From: Clostridiales bacterium UBA4717
GTDB lineage: Bacteria; Bacillota; Clostridia; Oscillospirales; CAG-272
Length of the DNA: 7,938 nucleotides
Direction of reading: 5' to 3'
NCBI GenBank assembly: GCA_002404395.1
Contig: DHJP01000049.1
Coordinates: 1 to 7,938 of the forward strand
A model generated the notes under the pieces. The model saw only the letters and a program-made list of their open reading frames with translations, was not told the DNA's origin and searched no databases. This document shows, in pieces, positions 1 through 5,861 of the stretch. Numbering within the stretch: the first letter of the stretch is position 1; each line of letters begins with the position of its first letter. Position numbers and translations under genes: made by a program.

Positions 1-41
1 GCGGTTTCACCTATGATAACAGCTTTAATTTTACGATTCAT
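1..41 (-). CDS. Start of an unidentified gene, truncated by the window edge
   Basis: Only the first 13 codons and two bases lie in the window, reading MNRKIKAVIIGET from an ATG at 41. A GAGG Shine-Dalgarno (51-54) sits 9 nt upstream, which is why I call a real start. The gene runs the same way as the upstream oxidoreductase at 96-1220, with a 54-bp gap, so it is probably the next gene of that operon. A basic N-terminus followed by a hydrophobic strand and a glycine (KAVIIGE) suits the first beta strand of a Rossmann-like or glutamine-amidotransferase-like fold, but 13 residues cannot decide. It lacks the GxGxxx of the neighbouring oxidoreductases over the part that is visible. Confidence 0.6.
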   Translation of the reverse strand, partial: MNRKIKAVIIGET

Positions 42-95
42 ATATGTATACCTCGCTTTGTCCGATACAGCAGTCTGAGTTTTATGACTGCCGCT

Positions 96-1220
96 TTAAT
101 TTTTGGGTGCGGTCGCTTCGCTTGTCTCGTCTGCGTATATCTCCCTGTGCTCCGCCGCACTGCGATAGAAAAGCTCAATCAGCTTTGACACGTTCAGCGT
201 TTCCTCGGGCTTGACCGGCAACTCTCCCTTCCCGTTTAAAAAGTCGGCGATCAGGTCAAAGAGCATAAAGTGTCCGCCGAACTTTTCGTTCGGGTATACG
301 CCGCCCTCCGGCAGCTTCGGTCGGATATCCGCCTGATAGGCGGCAAATGCGCCGTAGATATCAAGCTCCGGAAGCCTGAGCCCGCTCTTGTCTCCGCAAA
401 GTATGATCGAAGTCTCGTCGGGCAGGTTAGCCGCCCACGCGGTCTTGAAGTTTATCCGACGCCCGCCTTCAAACACGATTGAACCTGAGGCAAACTCATC
501 GACGTCAAACTCCTTTTGATCGTAAGCGCGCACCGAGAGCGGTTCCCCGCCGAGCGCGCCGCTCTCTCTTATATCCGACACGAGCGTTTCGTTTTTATAG
601 GCAAGCCGTGTGCTCGTGCTTCCGCTGACCGAGACGGCTTTCGGATTGCCCATAAGCCACACGAGCGCGTCGAGCATATGCACGCCGATATCGACAAACG
701 CTCCACCTCCGCTCAGCCGTCGGATATGGAAGGCTCCCCACTTCGGGATACCGCGGCGGCGGATACGCGAAAACTCGCCGTAATATATATCGCCGAGCGC
801 GCCCGCGTCGATCAACGACTTTGCCGCGAGTCGGTCGGGGGTATATCTCATGCTCTGCGCCGCGCAGAGCATGAGTCCCTTGCGCTTTGCAAGCGCAAAG
901 CACTCTGCGGCGTCGGAATAGCTCACGGCAAGCGGCTTTTCGCAGATAACGTGCGCGCCGAATTCAAGCGCCGACTTTATATACTGCTTATGAAACATAT
1001 TCGGCACGCAGACCGAGACTATATCCGGCTTGATTTTTTCAAGCATAGCTTCAAAATCATCGGTATAAAAAGCTATTCCGTGTTTTTTTGCCGTCAGCTC
1101 GGCGGCGTTTATGTTTATATCGCACACACCGGCGACTTCAAACATACCGTCAAGATGACGGTATGCCGGTATATGCGCAAAGTTTGCGATCATTCCGCAA
1201 CCGACTATTGCTGCTTTCAT
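96..1220 (-). CDS. Gfo/Idh/MocA-family NAD(P)-dependent oxidoreductase
   Basis: A 374-residue cytoplasmic oxidoreductase of the glucose-fructose oxidoreductase / inositol dehydrogenase / MocA superfamily, whose members oxidise or reduce a hydroxyl of sugars, cyclitols or their derivatives with NAD(P). Seen in the sequence: an N-terminal Rossmann strand with GCGMIA (residues 7-12); the signature EKP (94-96), whose lysine is usually catalytic; and GGGAFVDIGVHMLD (171-184) with Asp177 and His181 in the usual DxGxHxxD arrangement. A C-terminal strand with SIVF and TAWAAN (about 247-265) matches the substrate domain. Length is normal for the family. The start is fixed by a GGAGG site four bases before the ATG. 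The gap to the preceding gene (1431-2684) is 210 bp and holds two copies of a 100-bp repeat, so co-transcription is likely but not certain. The substrate cannot be told from sequence. Confidence 0.93.
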   Translation of the reverse strand: MKAAIVGCGMIANFAHIPAYRHLDGMFEVAGVCDININAAELTAKKHGIAFYTDDFEAMLEKIKPDIVSVCVPNMFHKQYIKSALEFGAHVICEKPLAVSYSDAAECFALAKRKGLMLCAAQSMRYTPDRLAAKSLIDAGALGDIYYGEFSRIRRRGIPKWGAFHIRRLSGGGAFVDIGVHMLDALVWLMGNPKAVSVSGSTSTRLAYKNETLVSDIRESGALGGEPLSVRAYDQKEFDVDEFASGSIVFEGGRRINFKTAWAANLPDETSIILCGDKSGLRLPELDIYGAFAAYQADIRPKLPEGGVYPNEKFGGHFMLFDLIADFLNGKGELPVKPEETLNVSKLIELFYRSAAEHREIYADETSEATAPKN

Positions 1221-1230
1221 AATACCTCCA

Positions 1231-1330
1231 ATTCATATAGTAAACGGCAATTTTCGCAGGCAAAGCCTCGGAAATTGCAGAAGCGAAGCGCAAGGCTTCA
1301 TTTATTTGAGACTGAATCTTCGCGTAACCG
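1231..1330. repeat. 100-bp intergenic repeat, copy 1
   Basis: First of four copies of a hairpin-rich repeat. It abuts copy 2 with no spacer and ends beside the Shine-Dalgarno of the 96-1220 gene. By hand alignment it matches copy 2 at about 82 of 100 positions; the central 40 bases are nearly invariant and the last 10 have diverged. The core forms a stem of GCAATTT with AAATTGC closed by an inner AGGC-AAA-GCCT hairpin. A second stem pairs GAAGC with GCTTC. The function is unknown. Confidence 0.85.
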
Positions 1331-1430
1331 ATTCATAAAACGAACGGCAATTTTCGCTGGCAAAGCCTCGGAAATTGCAGAAGCGAAGCGCATAGCTTCA
1401 TTTTCTTGTGACTAAACCTTCGCGGTTGGT
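1331..1430. repeat. 100-bp intergenic repeat, copy 2
   Basis: Begins exactly where copy 1 ends and stops at the base before the stop codon of the 1431-2684 gene. About 90 of 100 positions match copy 4 across the gene. It carries the same two stems as copy 1 and a third small stem near its right end, AACC-TTCGC-GGTT. Confidence 0.87.
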
Positions 1431-2684
1431 TCAGTCGTACTTACGATCGTTATAATCTATAGTCTCCCAATCCTCGGGCGCACGCTCAAGCGCGGGTATC
1501 TTCAGCACCTTACCGCCCTGCATTGCCGATTCGTGGGCAATTATACCGGGGATCATGCAGGCGGCGGCGTCCCACGCGTTGTTCGGCGGCAGCTTTCCCG
1601 TCATTACCGCGCGGACGAAATCGTCCACGAGGAAAGCGTGCGAGCCGTTGTGACCGCCGTCGGGAATACTGCGGTGCGCGACCGGCAGTCTCGACAGGTC
1701 GTGGATAGCCGAATAGCCGCGGTGATACTCATATTTCACGGGATCATGGAAAAGATCCATGGTATCGCGCGCGTTCACGTATTTCTGCGTATTGATAAGG
1801 TTGCTCACATATTCGACCGAAGGAGTCTGACCGAACACGTTGCCGAGCGTAAAGGTATGATGCATACCGTTGCACATATAGCTTGCGTGAGTGCCGATAA
1901 AGCTTGAGATATACGACGAGGGTTTGTTGGTGCCGCAGCGTCTGAACTCGTTGATCCTCGCGACTCCCCCGCCGCTCAGCTTAAAGAGCGCGGTCTCGTT
2001 GCTGAACGGATTATCCCAATAGTTATTGCCCTTGCCGTAGATGCCGTCGCCGACGGTATCTTCAAAGCCGAAGCACGAAACCTCGGTCGGGCGTTCGTCC
2101 GCGCTCAGAAACAGCATGGACATCGAATGAGTCGAATAATACATCGGCGGTATGCCCGCGATCTTTTTCCACTCGTTGCCGCCCGAGCCGCTGAACGAAT
2201 CGAACATTTCGGTTATATCGTGGTAATACTGCGCTTCGCCGTAGACGAACCTGCCGAATCTGCCCTCACGCTGACGTTCGCGGCAGAATATGGCGCAGGG
2301 GAAATAATAGCAGGTTTCCGCCGCCATATAAATGAGGCGCTTCGCTTCGACCAGACGTATGATCTCAAGCGCCTCGTCGATCTCGCAGGACATAGGCACG
2401 GCGGAAAAGACGTTCTTTCCCGAGTTCAGCGCCTTGATGACCATGGGTCCGTGCTGATGGCGTTGAGTGAAGATACCCACGCAGTCGAGCGAATCCTCGC
2501 ACTCCAGCATTTCGTCATACGAAGAATACATTTTTGAGATCGCGAACTGCTTTTCGATATGCGCGCGCCGCTCGGGCATAAGCTCCGCGCCGACCACGCG
2601 CTCCACGTCGGGGTGCGTAAGAAAGAGATCAAGAAAGCTTTCGGAAAATTCTCCGAAACCGACGATTCCGATTTTAATACCCAT
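1431..2684 (-). CDS. Atypical Gfo/Idh/MocA-family oxidoreductase lacking EKP
   Basis: A 417-residue protein of the Gfo/Idh/MocA superfamily. The Rossmann motif GFGEFS (residues 9-14) and the C-terminal GGHNGSHAFLVDDFVRAV followed by AWDAAACMIPGIIAHESA (about 343-387) are characteristic of a longer, roughly 420-residue branch. The canonical EKP is replaced by AVP (95-97, in VFSAVPMS), so the usual catalytic lysine is missing. The second motif is also altered to YYSTHSMS, keeping one histidine (His186). It may use a different mechanism or act on an unusual substrate. I chose the ATG at 2684: it has AGGAAA six bases upstream, and the encoded MGIKIGIVGFG starts right at the first Rossmann strand. 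An in-frame start at 2759 would add 25 residues encoded by repeat DNA. It lies between the isomerase-like gene and the other oxidoreductase, probably in one operon. Confidence 0.9.
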   Translation of the reverse strand: MGIKIGIVGFGEFSESFLDLFLTHPDVERVVGAELMPERRAHIEKQFAISKMYSSYDEMLECEDSLDCVGIFTQRHQHGPMVIKALNSGKNVFSAVPMSCEIDEALEIIRLVEAKRLIYMAAETCYYFPCAIFCRERQREGRFGRFVYGEAQYYHDITEMFDSFSGSGGNEWKKIAGIPPMYYSTHSMSMLFLSADERPTEVSCFGFEDTVGDGIYGKGNNYWDNPFSNETALFKLSGGGVARINEFRRCGTNKPSSYISSFIGTHASYMCNGMHHTFTLGNVFGQTPSVEYVSNLINTQKYVNARDTMDLFHDPVKYEYHRGYSAIHDLSRLPVAHRSIPDGGHNGSHAFLVDDFVRAVMTGKLPPNNAWDAAACMIPGIIAHESAMQGGKVLKIPALERAPEDWETIDYNDRKYD

Positions 2685-2694
2685 AACATTTCCT

Positions 2695-2715
2695 ATGCCG
2701 CCGTAGGCGACCCAT
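2695..2715 (-). promoter_or_regulatory. Hairpin leader directly before the Shine-Dalgarno (MGRLRR-type element)
   Basis: On the minus strand GTCGCC-TAC-GGCGGC forms a six-pair triloop hairpin (2711 down to 2697, one G-U pair). It ends two bases before the AGGAAA site of the 1431-2684 gene. The hairpin is preceded by ATGGG, so it could also be read as a 13-codon upstream frame MGRLRRHRKCYGY (2715-2674) that overlaps the true start. No Shine-Dalgarno precedes that frame. The same element occurs at 6055-6075 before the MFS gene. Confidence 0.5.
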
Positions 2716-2772
2716 AATTGCAGAAGCGAAGCACGTAGCTTCTTTTTTTGAGGCTGCACCTTCGCGGTGCCA
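2716..2772. repeat. Intergenic repeat, copy 3 (half unit)
   Basis: Only the right half of the 100-bp unit is present, from AATTGCAGAAGCGAAGC to its right-end stem. The left half is replaced by the hairpin leader at 2695-2715, with the join exactly at 2715/2716. The right-end stem is GCACC-TTCGC-GGTGC, different in sequence from the other copies but still fully paired. The GAAGC/GCTTC stem is also kept. Confidence 0.75.
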
Positions 2773-2872
2773 ATTCATAAAACGAACGGCAATTTTCGCG
2801 GGCAAAGCCTCGGAAATTGCAGAAGCGAAGCACAAGACTTAATTTTTTTGAGACTGAACCTTCGCGGTCGGT
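2773..2872. repeat. 100-bp intergenic repeat, copy 4
   Basis: A full unit directly abutting copy 3, about 90% identical to copy 2. The main 14-pair stem with AAA loop is intact. The GAAGC/GCTTC stem is weakened, since the second arm reads GACTT. Between it and the stop codon of the 2925-3722 gene lie about 50 bases with only a weak TTTGAT/ATCAAA hairpin (2883-2900), which has no T-run and does not look like a terminator. Confidence 0.87.
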
Positions 2873-2924
2873 CCATAAAGTATTTGATGCCGAAATCAAA
2901 GTTTTACCCGGCAGAGGCGGAGCT

Positions 2925-3722
2925 TTATCGCCGGATACCGCCGAGCTTTTTTATATATTCTCCGAGCGAAAAGGCTTCGCTTCGCTTTATGTACTCAAAT
3001 CCGATCCACTCGCCGTAGTCAAGCCTGCCGATCTCGGAGAGCACGTAGGCGTAGTCGATCTCTCCCGAGTCAGGTTCGCACCGATACGGTGAGTTTGCCA
3101 CATGAAAATGACCGATATGAGCAATATTGCGGCGGATCGTATCGACTAAATTGCCTTCCATGCGCTGCGCGTGGTAGATATCGAACAGCACCTTCAGATT
3201 TGCGCTGTCAACGCTCTTTACGATATCGAACGCCGTTTCCGAATACGGCATCACGTAGCTTGGGCGGTCATAGGTATTGAGCGGTTCAAACAGCAGTGTC
3301 AGTCCCTCGTCGGCAGCCGCGCGCGCGGCGTGAAAGAGGGTCTCCTTTGCGTTTTCAAGCGCGGCTTCAAACGGGAGCGCGGGGTCGGCGTCGCCCGCCA
3401 GCACTATGGCTTTATTCATTCCGAGCGCGTGCATGACGGGCGCGGATTCGCGGATCGACCGTATCAGCTCGTCGGTCCTGCCGGCGGCGACGATACCGCG
3501 CGAAAGCGCCGCCGACAGCGGCTCGTCGCGGCTGTCAAGATTTGAAAGCACCGCTTTCATGCCGGACCCGTCAAGCGCCGCTTTAAGCGCGGTCAGATCC
3601 TTGTTCGACCATTTCCAGAACTCGATCCCCGCGACCGAGTCGGCTGCGGCAAGCAGGACGCGCGCTTCAAAGCGCGTTTCTGCTCTGTACATCATGTCGA
3701 TGCACGCGCTGAATTTGTACAT
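2925..3722 (-). CDS. Hydroxypyruvate isomerase-like TIM-barrel sugar isomerase
   Basis: A 265-residue protein of the xylose-isomerase-like TIM-barrel (AP endonuclease 2) superfamily, closest in pattern to hydroxypyruvate isomerase (Hyi) and 2-oxo-tetronate isomerase (OtnI), which interconvert aldose and ketose forms of small sugar acids at a metal centre. Seen: LLFEPLNTYDRPSY (Glu146), FDIYHAQRMEG (Asp181, His184), IGHFHVANSPYRCEPDSGEIDY (His207; the last motif strongly Hyi-like) and GFEY (Glu243). The position normally Gln in Hyi (GHLQ) is His here, so substrate or metal handling may differ. The ATG at 3722 has GGAGG five bases upstream. The longer frame reaching 3935 is rejected because it would run through the promoter. 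It is the first gene of the minus-strand operon; no signal peptide, so cytoplasmic. It could instead be an epimerase of a related sugar. Confidence 0.88.
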   Translation of the reverse strand: MYKFSACIDMMYRAETRFEARVLLAAADSVAGIEFWKWSNKDLTALKAALDGSGMKAVLSNLDSRDEPLSAALSRGIVAAGRTDELIRSIRESAPVMHALGMNKAIVLAGDADPALPFEAALENAKETLFHAARAAADEGLTLLFEPLNTYDRPSYVMPYSETAFDIVKSVDSANLKVLFDIYHAQRMEGNLVDTIRRNIAHIGHFHVANSPYRCEPDSGEIDYAYVLSEIGRLDYGEWIGFEYIKRSEAFSLGEYIKKLGGIRR

Positions 3723-3764
3723 ATTGTCCTCCGTGCAAGTGTGATTGCTCCGATCTTTACATTG

Positions 3765-3792
3765 ATTATAGCACAATTTTCCGAAACGGCAA
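3765..3792 (-). promoter_or_regulatory. Extended -10 sigma-A promoter for the minus-strand operon
   Basis: The minus strand carries TATAAT (3770-3765) preceded by TGC, an extended -10, and a weak -35 TTGCCG (3792-3787) at 16-bp spacing. Transcription would start near 3758, giving a leader of about 36 nt before the isomerase-like gene. A poor -35 with a palindrome centred near -46 suggests dependence on an activator. Confidence 0.75.
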
Positions 3793-3795
3793 TTG

Positions 3796-3812
3796 AAAAT
3801 ACAACGTATTTT
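3796..3812. promoter_or_regulatory. Perfect 17-bp inverted repeat, candidate operator of the divergent region
   Basis: AAAATAC-AAC-GTATTTT is a perfect palindrome with 7-bp arms in the 239-bp region between the two divergent operons. It lies 3 bp upstream of the minus-strand -35 and about 40 bp upstream of the plus-strand -35. No regulator gene lies in the window. A repeated GCACAA (3771-3776 and 3815-3820) flanks it at 44-bp spacing. Confidence 0.5.
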
Positions 3813-3852
3813 TTGCACAAAATGACGCGAGTGACTTTTTTCTCCGCGGCTA

Positions 3853-3881
3853 TTGACTGTTTCACTCAAAAAGTGTATACT
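3853..3881 (+). promoter_or_regulatory. Sigma-A promoter for the esterase operon
   Basis: TTGACT (3853-3858) and TATACT (3876-3881) are separated by exactly 17 bp; five of six bases match consensus in each box. The predicted start near 3888 gives a GC-rich leader of about 74 nt before the ATG at 3962. Confidence 0.8.
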
Positions 3882-3961
3882 TTCTTTAAGCGATACCGTC
3901 TGCCGTCCCGGGCGCGGCGGCTCTGACCGTAACAATTATTGATAACACTTCGGAGGAAGCT

Positions 3962-4783
3962 ATGCGATTTGAAAGAGTTGACCTCACCGCGGACGGTGAG
4001 GCATATATTGAGACATATGTTGCCGACAAGGTCGGCGATCACACGAAAAAAGCCCTGCTCGTGATTCCGGGCGGCGGGTACGGCGGGGTCTGCTCCGACC
4101 GCGAGGGCGAGCCGATCGCGCTCGCGTTTATGAAATACGGCTTCAACGCCTTTGTGCTTCATTACACGGTCGGGCGCAAAAAGCCGTTTCCCGCACAGCT
4201 TATCGAAGCTTCGCTTGCCGTCAGGCACATCAAGGAAAATGCCGAAAAATACAATATCGACCCCGACGAGGTATTTGCCGTCGGCTTCTCGGCGGGCGGT
4301 CATCTTGCCGGAAGTCTCGGAATACTCTGGAAGCACGAGGCGGTCACTGCCGCGCTCGGTGCGCTCGGCGCGCCCTGCGGCTGCAACAAGCCGAAGGGGG
4401 TCATGCTGATCTATCCGGTAGTGACCTCAGCCGAGCCGGGCAGTTACGGCTCGCTCTGCAATCTGCTCTGCACCGACTCGCCGAGCGGCGCCGCGCTTGA
4501 AGCGGTCGACCTTGAAAAGCAGGTCGATTCCGATTCGGTCCCCGCGTTTATCGTACACACGACGACCGATGAAGTCGTGAACGTAAGAAACTCGCTGGCG
4601 CTTGCCGACGCATACTCGCACTGCGGCAGAAAGTTTGAGCTTCACATATACCCGGACGCTCCGCACGGCGTGGCGCTCGCCGACCGGATCACCGAATGCG
4701 GCAACGCGCGCTGGGTGGACAAGAGCATTGCGAAATGGGTGGAGGAAGCCGCCGAGTGGGCGGAGAATCCGAAAGCGTTTTAA
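3962..4783 (+). CDS. Alpha/beta-hydrolase esterase (BD-FAE / acetyl-xylan-esterase-like)
   Basis: A 273-residue alpha/beta hydrolase. Seen: oxyanion-hole strand LLVIPGGGYGGV (PGGGY at 36-40), an EGEPIALAFMKYGFNAFVLHYTV segment (48-70), nucleophile elbow GFSAGGH (Ser110), YPVVTS (151-156), Asp203 in HTTTDEVV, and His235 in PHGVALA. These give a complete Ser-Asp-His triad. The pattern is that of bacterial bifunctional feruloyl/acetyl-xylan-type esterases and related hydrolases found in carbohydrate loci, which remove acyl groups from plant glycans. There is no signal peptide or lipobox, so it should act in the cytoplasm on imported acylated oligosaccharides or glycosides. GGAGG lies six bases before the ATG. 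It is the first gene of the plus-strand unit, divergent from the sugar-oxidoreductase operon, which supports a shared role. The exact ester substrate is unknown. Confidence 0.9.
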   Translation: MRFERVDLTADGEAYIETYVADKVGDHTKKALLVIPGGGYGGVCSDREGEPIALAFMKYGFNAFVLHYTVGRKKPFPAQLIEASLAVRHIKENAEKYNIDPDEVFAVGFSAGGHLAGSLGILWKHEAVTAALGALGAPCGCNKPKGVMLIYPVVTSAEPGSYGSLCNLLCTDSPSGAALEAVDLEKQVDSDSVPAFIVHTTTDEVVNVRNSLALADAYSHCGRKFELHIYPDAPHGVALADRITECGNARWVDKSIAKWVEEAAEWAENPKAF

Positions 4784-4882
4784 AGCGCGGCGGCGTTTCC
4801 GGCATGAAAAAGCGCGTTCATTTTATATAATATATTTTAAACCGGGCAAAGCTTCGGCGGGCGGGAGTCTTTTCGCTTTTAT

Positions 4883-4895
4883 GCCGCGCTTCGGC
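4883..4895 (+). promoter_or_regulatory. Short hairpin just before the Shine-Dalgarno
   Basis: GCCG-CGCTT-CGGC forms a four-pair stem ending two bases before the AAAGGA site (4898-4903) of the 4915-5667 gene. An ATG at 4881 opens a nine-codon frame MPRFGRKER that stops at 4910, just before the real start. The hairpin is short and weaker than its counterparts at 2697-2711, 6059-6073 and 7355-7369. Confidence 0.3.
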
Positions 4896-4914
4896 AGAAA
4901 GGAACGGTAAAAAA

Positions 4915-5667
4915 ATGAAGATCGTTACATTTAATCTCAGGTGCGCCTTAACGGGCGACGGCATCAACAGCTTTTATCATCGCGCGGGCGGGATATTGCG
5001 CGAGATCGACTCAAACGCGCCCGACATTATCGCGTTTCAGGAAGTGATGCCCGAGATGCTCGAATTTTTAAAGCGGCATCTTCCGGACTACACCTTTGTG
5101 GGTCACGGCAGGTGCGAGCAGTATGACGGCGAGGGCTTATACACCGCTTTCAGGCGGGAGCTTACGCTTATCGGCTACGACACTTTCTGGCTGTCGGAGA
5201 CTCCGGAGCTGCCCGCCAGCCGTTTCAAAGAGCAGAGCGGCTGTCCGCGCATCTGCGTATGCACCTCATTCCGTCAGGACGGCAAAACTATCCACGTATA
5301 CAACAATCACCTTGACCACATCTCGGACAGCGCGCGCATCCTCGGGATCGGGCTTATCCTTGAGCGCGTGCGGCAAAAGCTCAAAGACGGTGCCGACGAC
5401 ACGGTATACATTCTCGGGGACTTCAACGCGCTCCCGGGCAGCGAAACGATCGCGCGCTGCGAGAGCGAGACTGCAGTAAAGCTTGTCGATCTTACGAAAG
5501 CGCTGCCCGTTTCATTCCATGCGTACGGCAGCCGTGCGATCAAGATCGACTATATCTTCACGAACGCCGCGAACGTCGGAAACATTATTTCCTGCAGGAT
5601 CTGGGACAGCGAGAGCGACGGCATCTACCTGTCCGACCACTATCCGATCGAAGTGGAGACCAAATGA
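4915..5667 (+). CDS. Endonuclease/exonuclease/phosphatase (EEP) family hydrolase
   Basis: A 250-residue metal-dependent hydrolase of the DNase I / exonuclease III / inositol-phosphatase fold. All the family's catalytic motifs are visible: TFNLR (Asn7), FQEV (Glu43), NNHLDH (His132), ILGDFNA (Asp169, Asn171), KIDYIF (Asp212) and SDHYPI (Asp241, His242). The protein also has FWLSETPELPASRF and SGCPRICV (about 91-116), hallmarks of a compact 250-270-residue branch often placed beside carbohydrate genes. The bond cleaved is a phosphodiester or phosphomonoester, but the substrate (nucleic acid, lipid or sugar phosphate) cannot be deduced. No signal peptide is seen. AAAGGA lies about 11 bases before the ATG. 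The 131-bp gap after the esterase has no clear terminator, so the two are probably co-transcribed. An AT-rich TATAAT at 4826 has no good -35. Confidence 0.92.
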   Translation: MKIVTFNLRCALTGDGINSFYHRAGGILREIDSNAPDIIAFQEVMPEMLEFLKRHLPDYTFVGHGRCEQYDGEGLYTAFRRELTLIGYDTFWLSETPELPASRFKEQSGCPRICVCTSFRQDGKTIHVYNNHLDHISDSARILGIGLILERVRQKLKDGADDTVYILGDFNALPGSETIARCESETAVKLVDLTKALPVSFHAYGSRAIKIDYIFTNAANVGNIISCRIWDSESDGIYLSDHYPIEVETK

Positions 5668-5669
5668 GC

Positions 5670-5713
5670 AAAAAGGGTCGTAAAAAACTCAAACTGAGTT
5701 TTTTACGACCCTT
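5670..5713 (-). terminator. Perfect 19-bp stem terminator, best on the minus strand
   Basis: Arms 5673-5691 and 5695-5713 are perfectly complementary around an AAC loop. On the minus strand the stem is followed by five T (from A 5670-5674), a standard Rho-independent arrangement. On the plus strand it starts five bases after the EEP stop codon and ends transcripts of the esterase unit, but has no T-run after the stem. There the internal CTCA-AAC-TGAG hairpin followed by TTTTTT could serve instead. Confidence 0.8.
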
Positions 5714-5855
5714 GGCATTTGCACCGACTGCAAAAGCTCAAAGTCATCGAGGCAAAGTCCGTATCCGGAGCGGCGTTTTACGACAGCGGCGCGGGCTTCA
5801 ACATTTCAGACGGCGGACGCCGCCGAGCAGCGCTTTATAATAGCAGAGCCACGAC
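5670..5855 (-). ncRNA. Candidate small RNA of about 185 nt
   Basis: Inferred from a strong minus-strand promoter (5862-5890) facing the terminator at 5670-5713, with no convincing protein frame between. Inside, CGGCGG-CGT-CCGCCG forms a perfect six-pair hairpin (5825-5811). The few minus-strand ATG frames are of 8 to 13 codons without Shine-Dalgarno sites. The length resembles 6S RNA, but I could not build the 6S closing stem and central bubble, so no family is assigned. Together with the promoters this accounts for most of the 418-bp gap between the EEP and MFS genes. Confidence 0.45.
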
Positions 5856-5861
5856 GCGTCG

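Noticed and set aside
516..1415. A 299-codon plus-strand frame opposite the oxidoreductase at 96-1220.
   Set aside because: It is antisense to a clear family protein, runs on into the intergenic repeats, and its product is rich in Arg and His with no recognisable domain.
1231..1430. Possible CRISPR array or insertion-sequence ends in the tandem repeats.
   Set aside because: Units are 100 bp, directly adjacent without spacers, and there is no transposase or cas gene nearby.
2685..2759. An N-terminal extension of the EKP-less oxidoreductase from an ATG at 2759.
   Set aside because: The extra 25 codons are encoded by the intergenic repeat and leader hairpin; the ATG at 2684 has a proper Shine-Dalgarno and starts at the Rossmann strand.
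3784..3794. An 11-base match (AAACGGCAATT) between the divergent promoter region and repeat copy 1.
   Set aside because: Too short to call a repeat remnant; it overlaps the -35 box and the rest of the unit is missing.
3723..3935. A 71-codon N-terminal extension of the isomerase-like protein.
   Set aside because: It would translate the promoter region of its own operon; the ATG at 3722 has GGAGG at ideal spacing.
4802..4831. An internal promoter before the EEP gene based on TATAAT at 4826-4831.
   Set aside because: No acceptable -35 lies at 15-19 bp spacing; the -10 match may only reflect an AT-rich stretch.
4846..4859. A fragment of the 100-bp repeat between the esterase and EEP genes (GGGCAAAGCTTCGG).
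   Set aside because: Only 14 bases with one mismatch, confined to the palindromic core; flanking parts of the unit are absent.
5670..5855. Identity of the candidate small RNA as 6S RNA.
   Set aside because: The length fits, but I could not pair the 5' and 3' ends into the required closing stem and central bubble.
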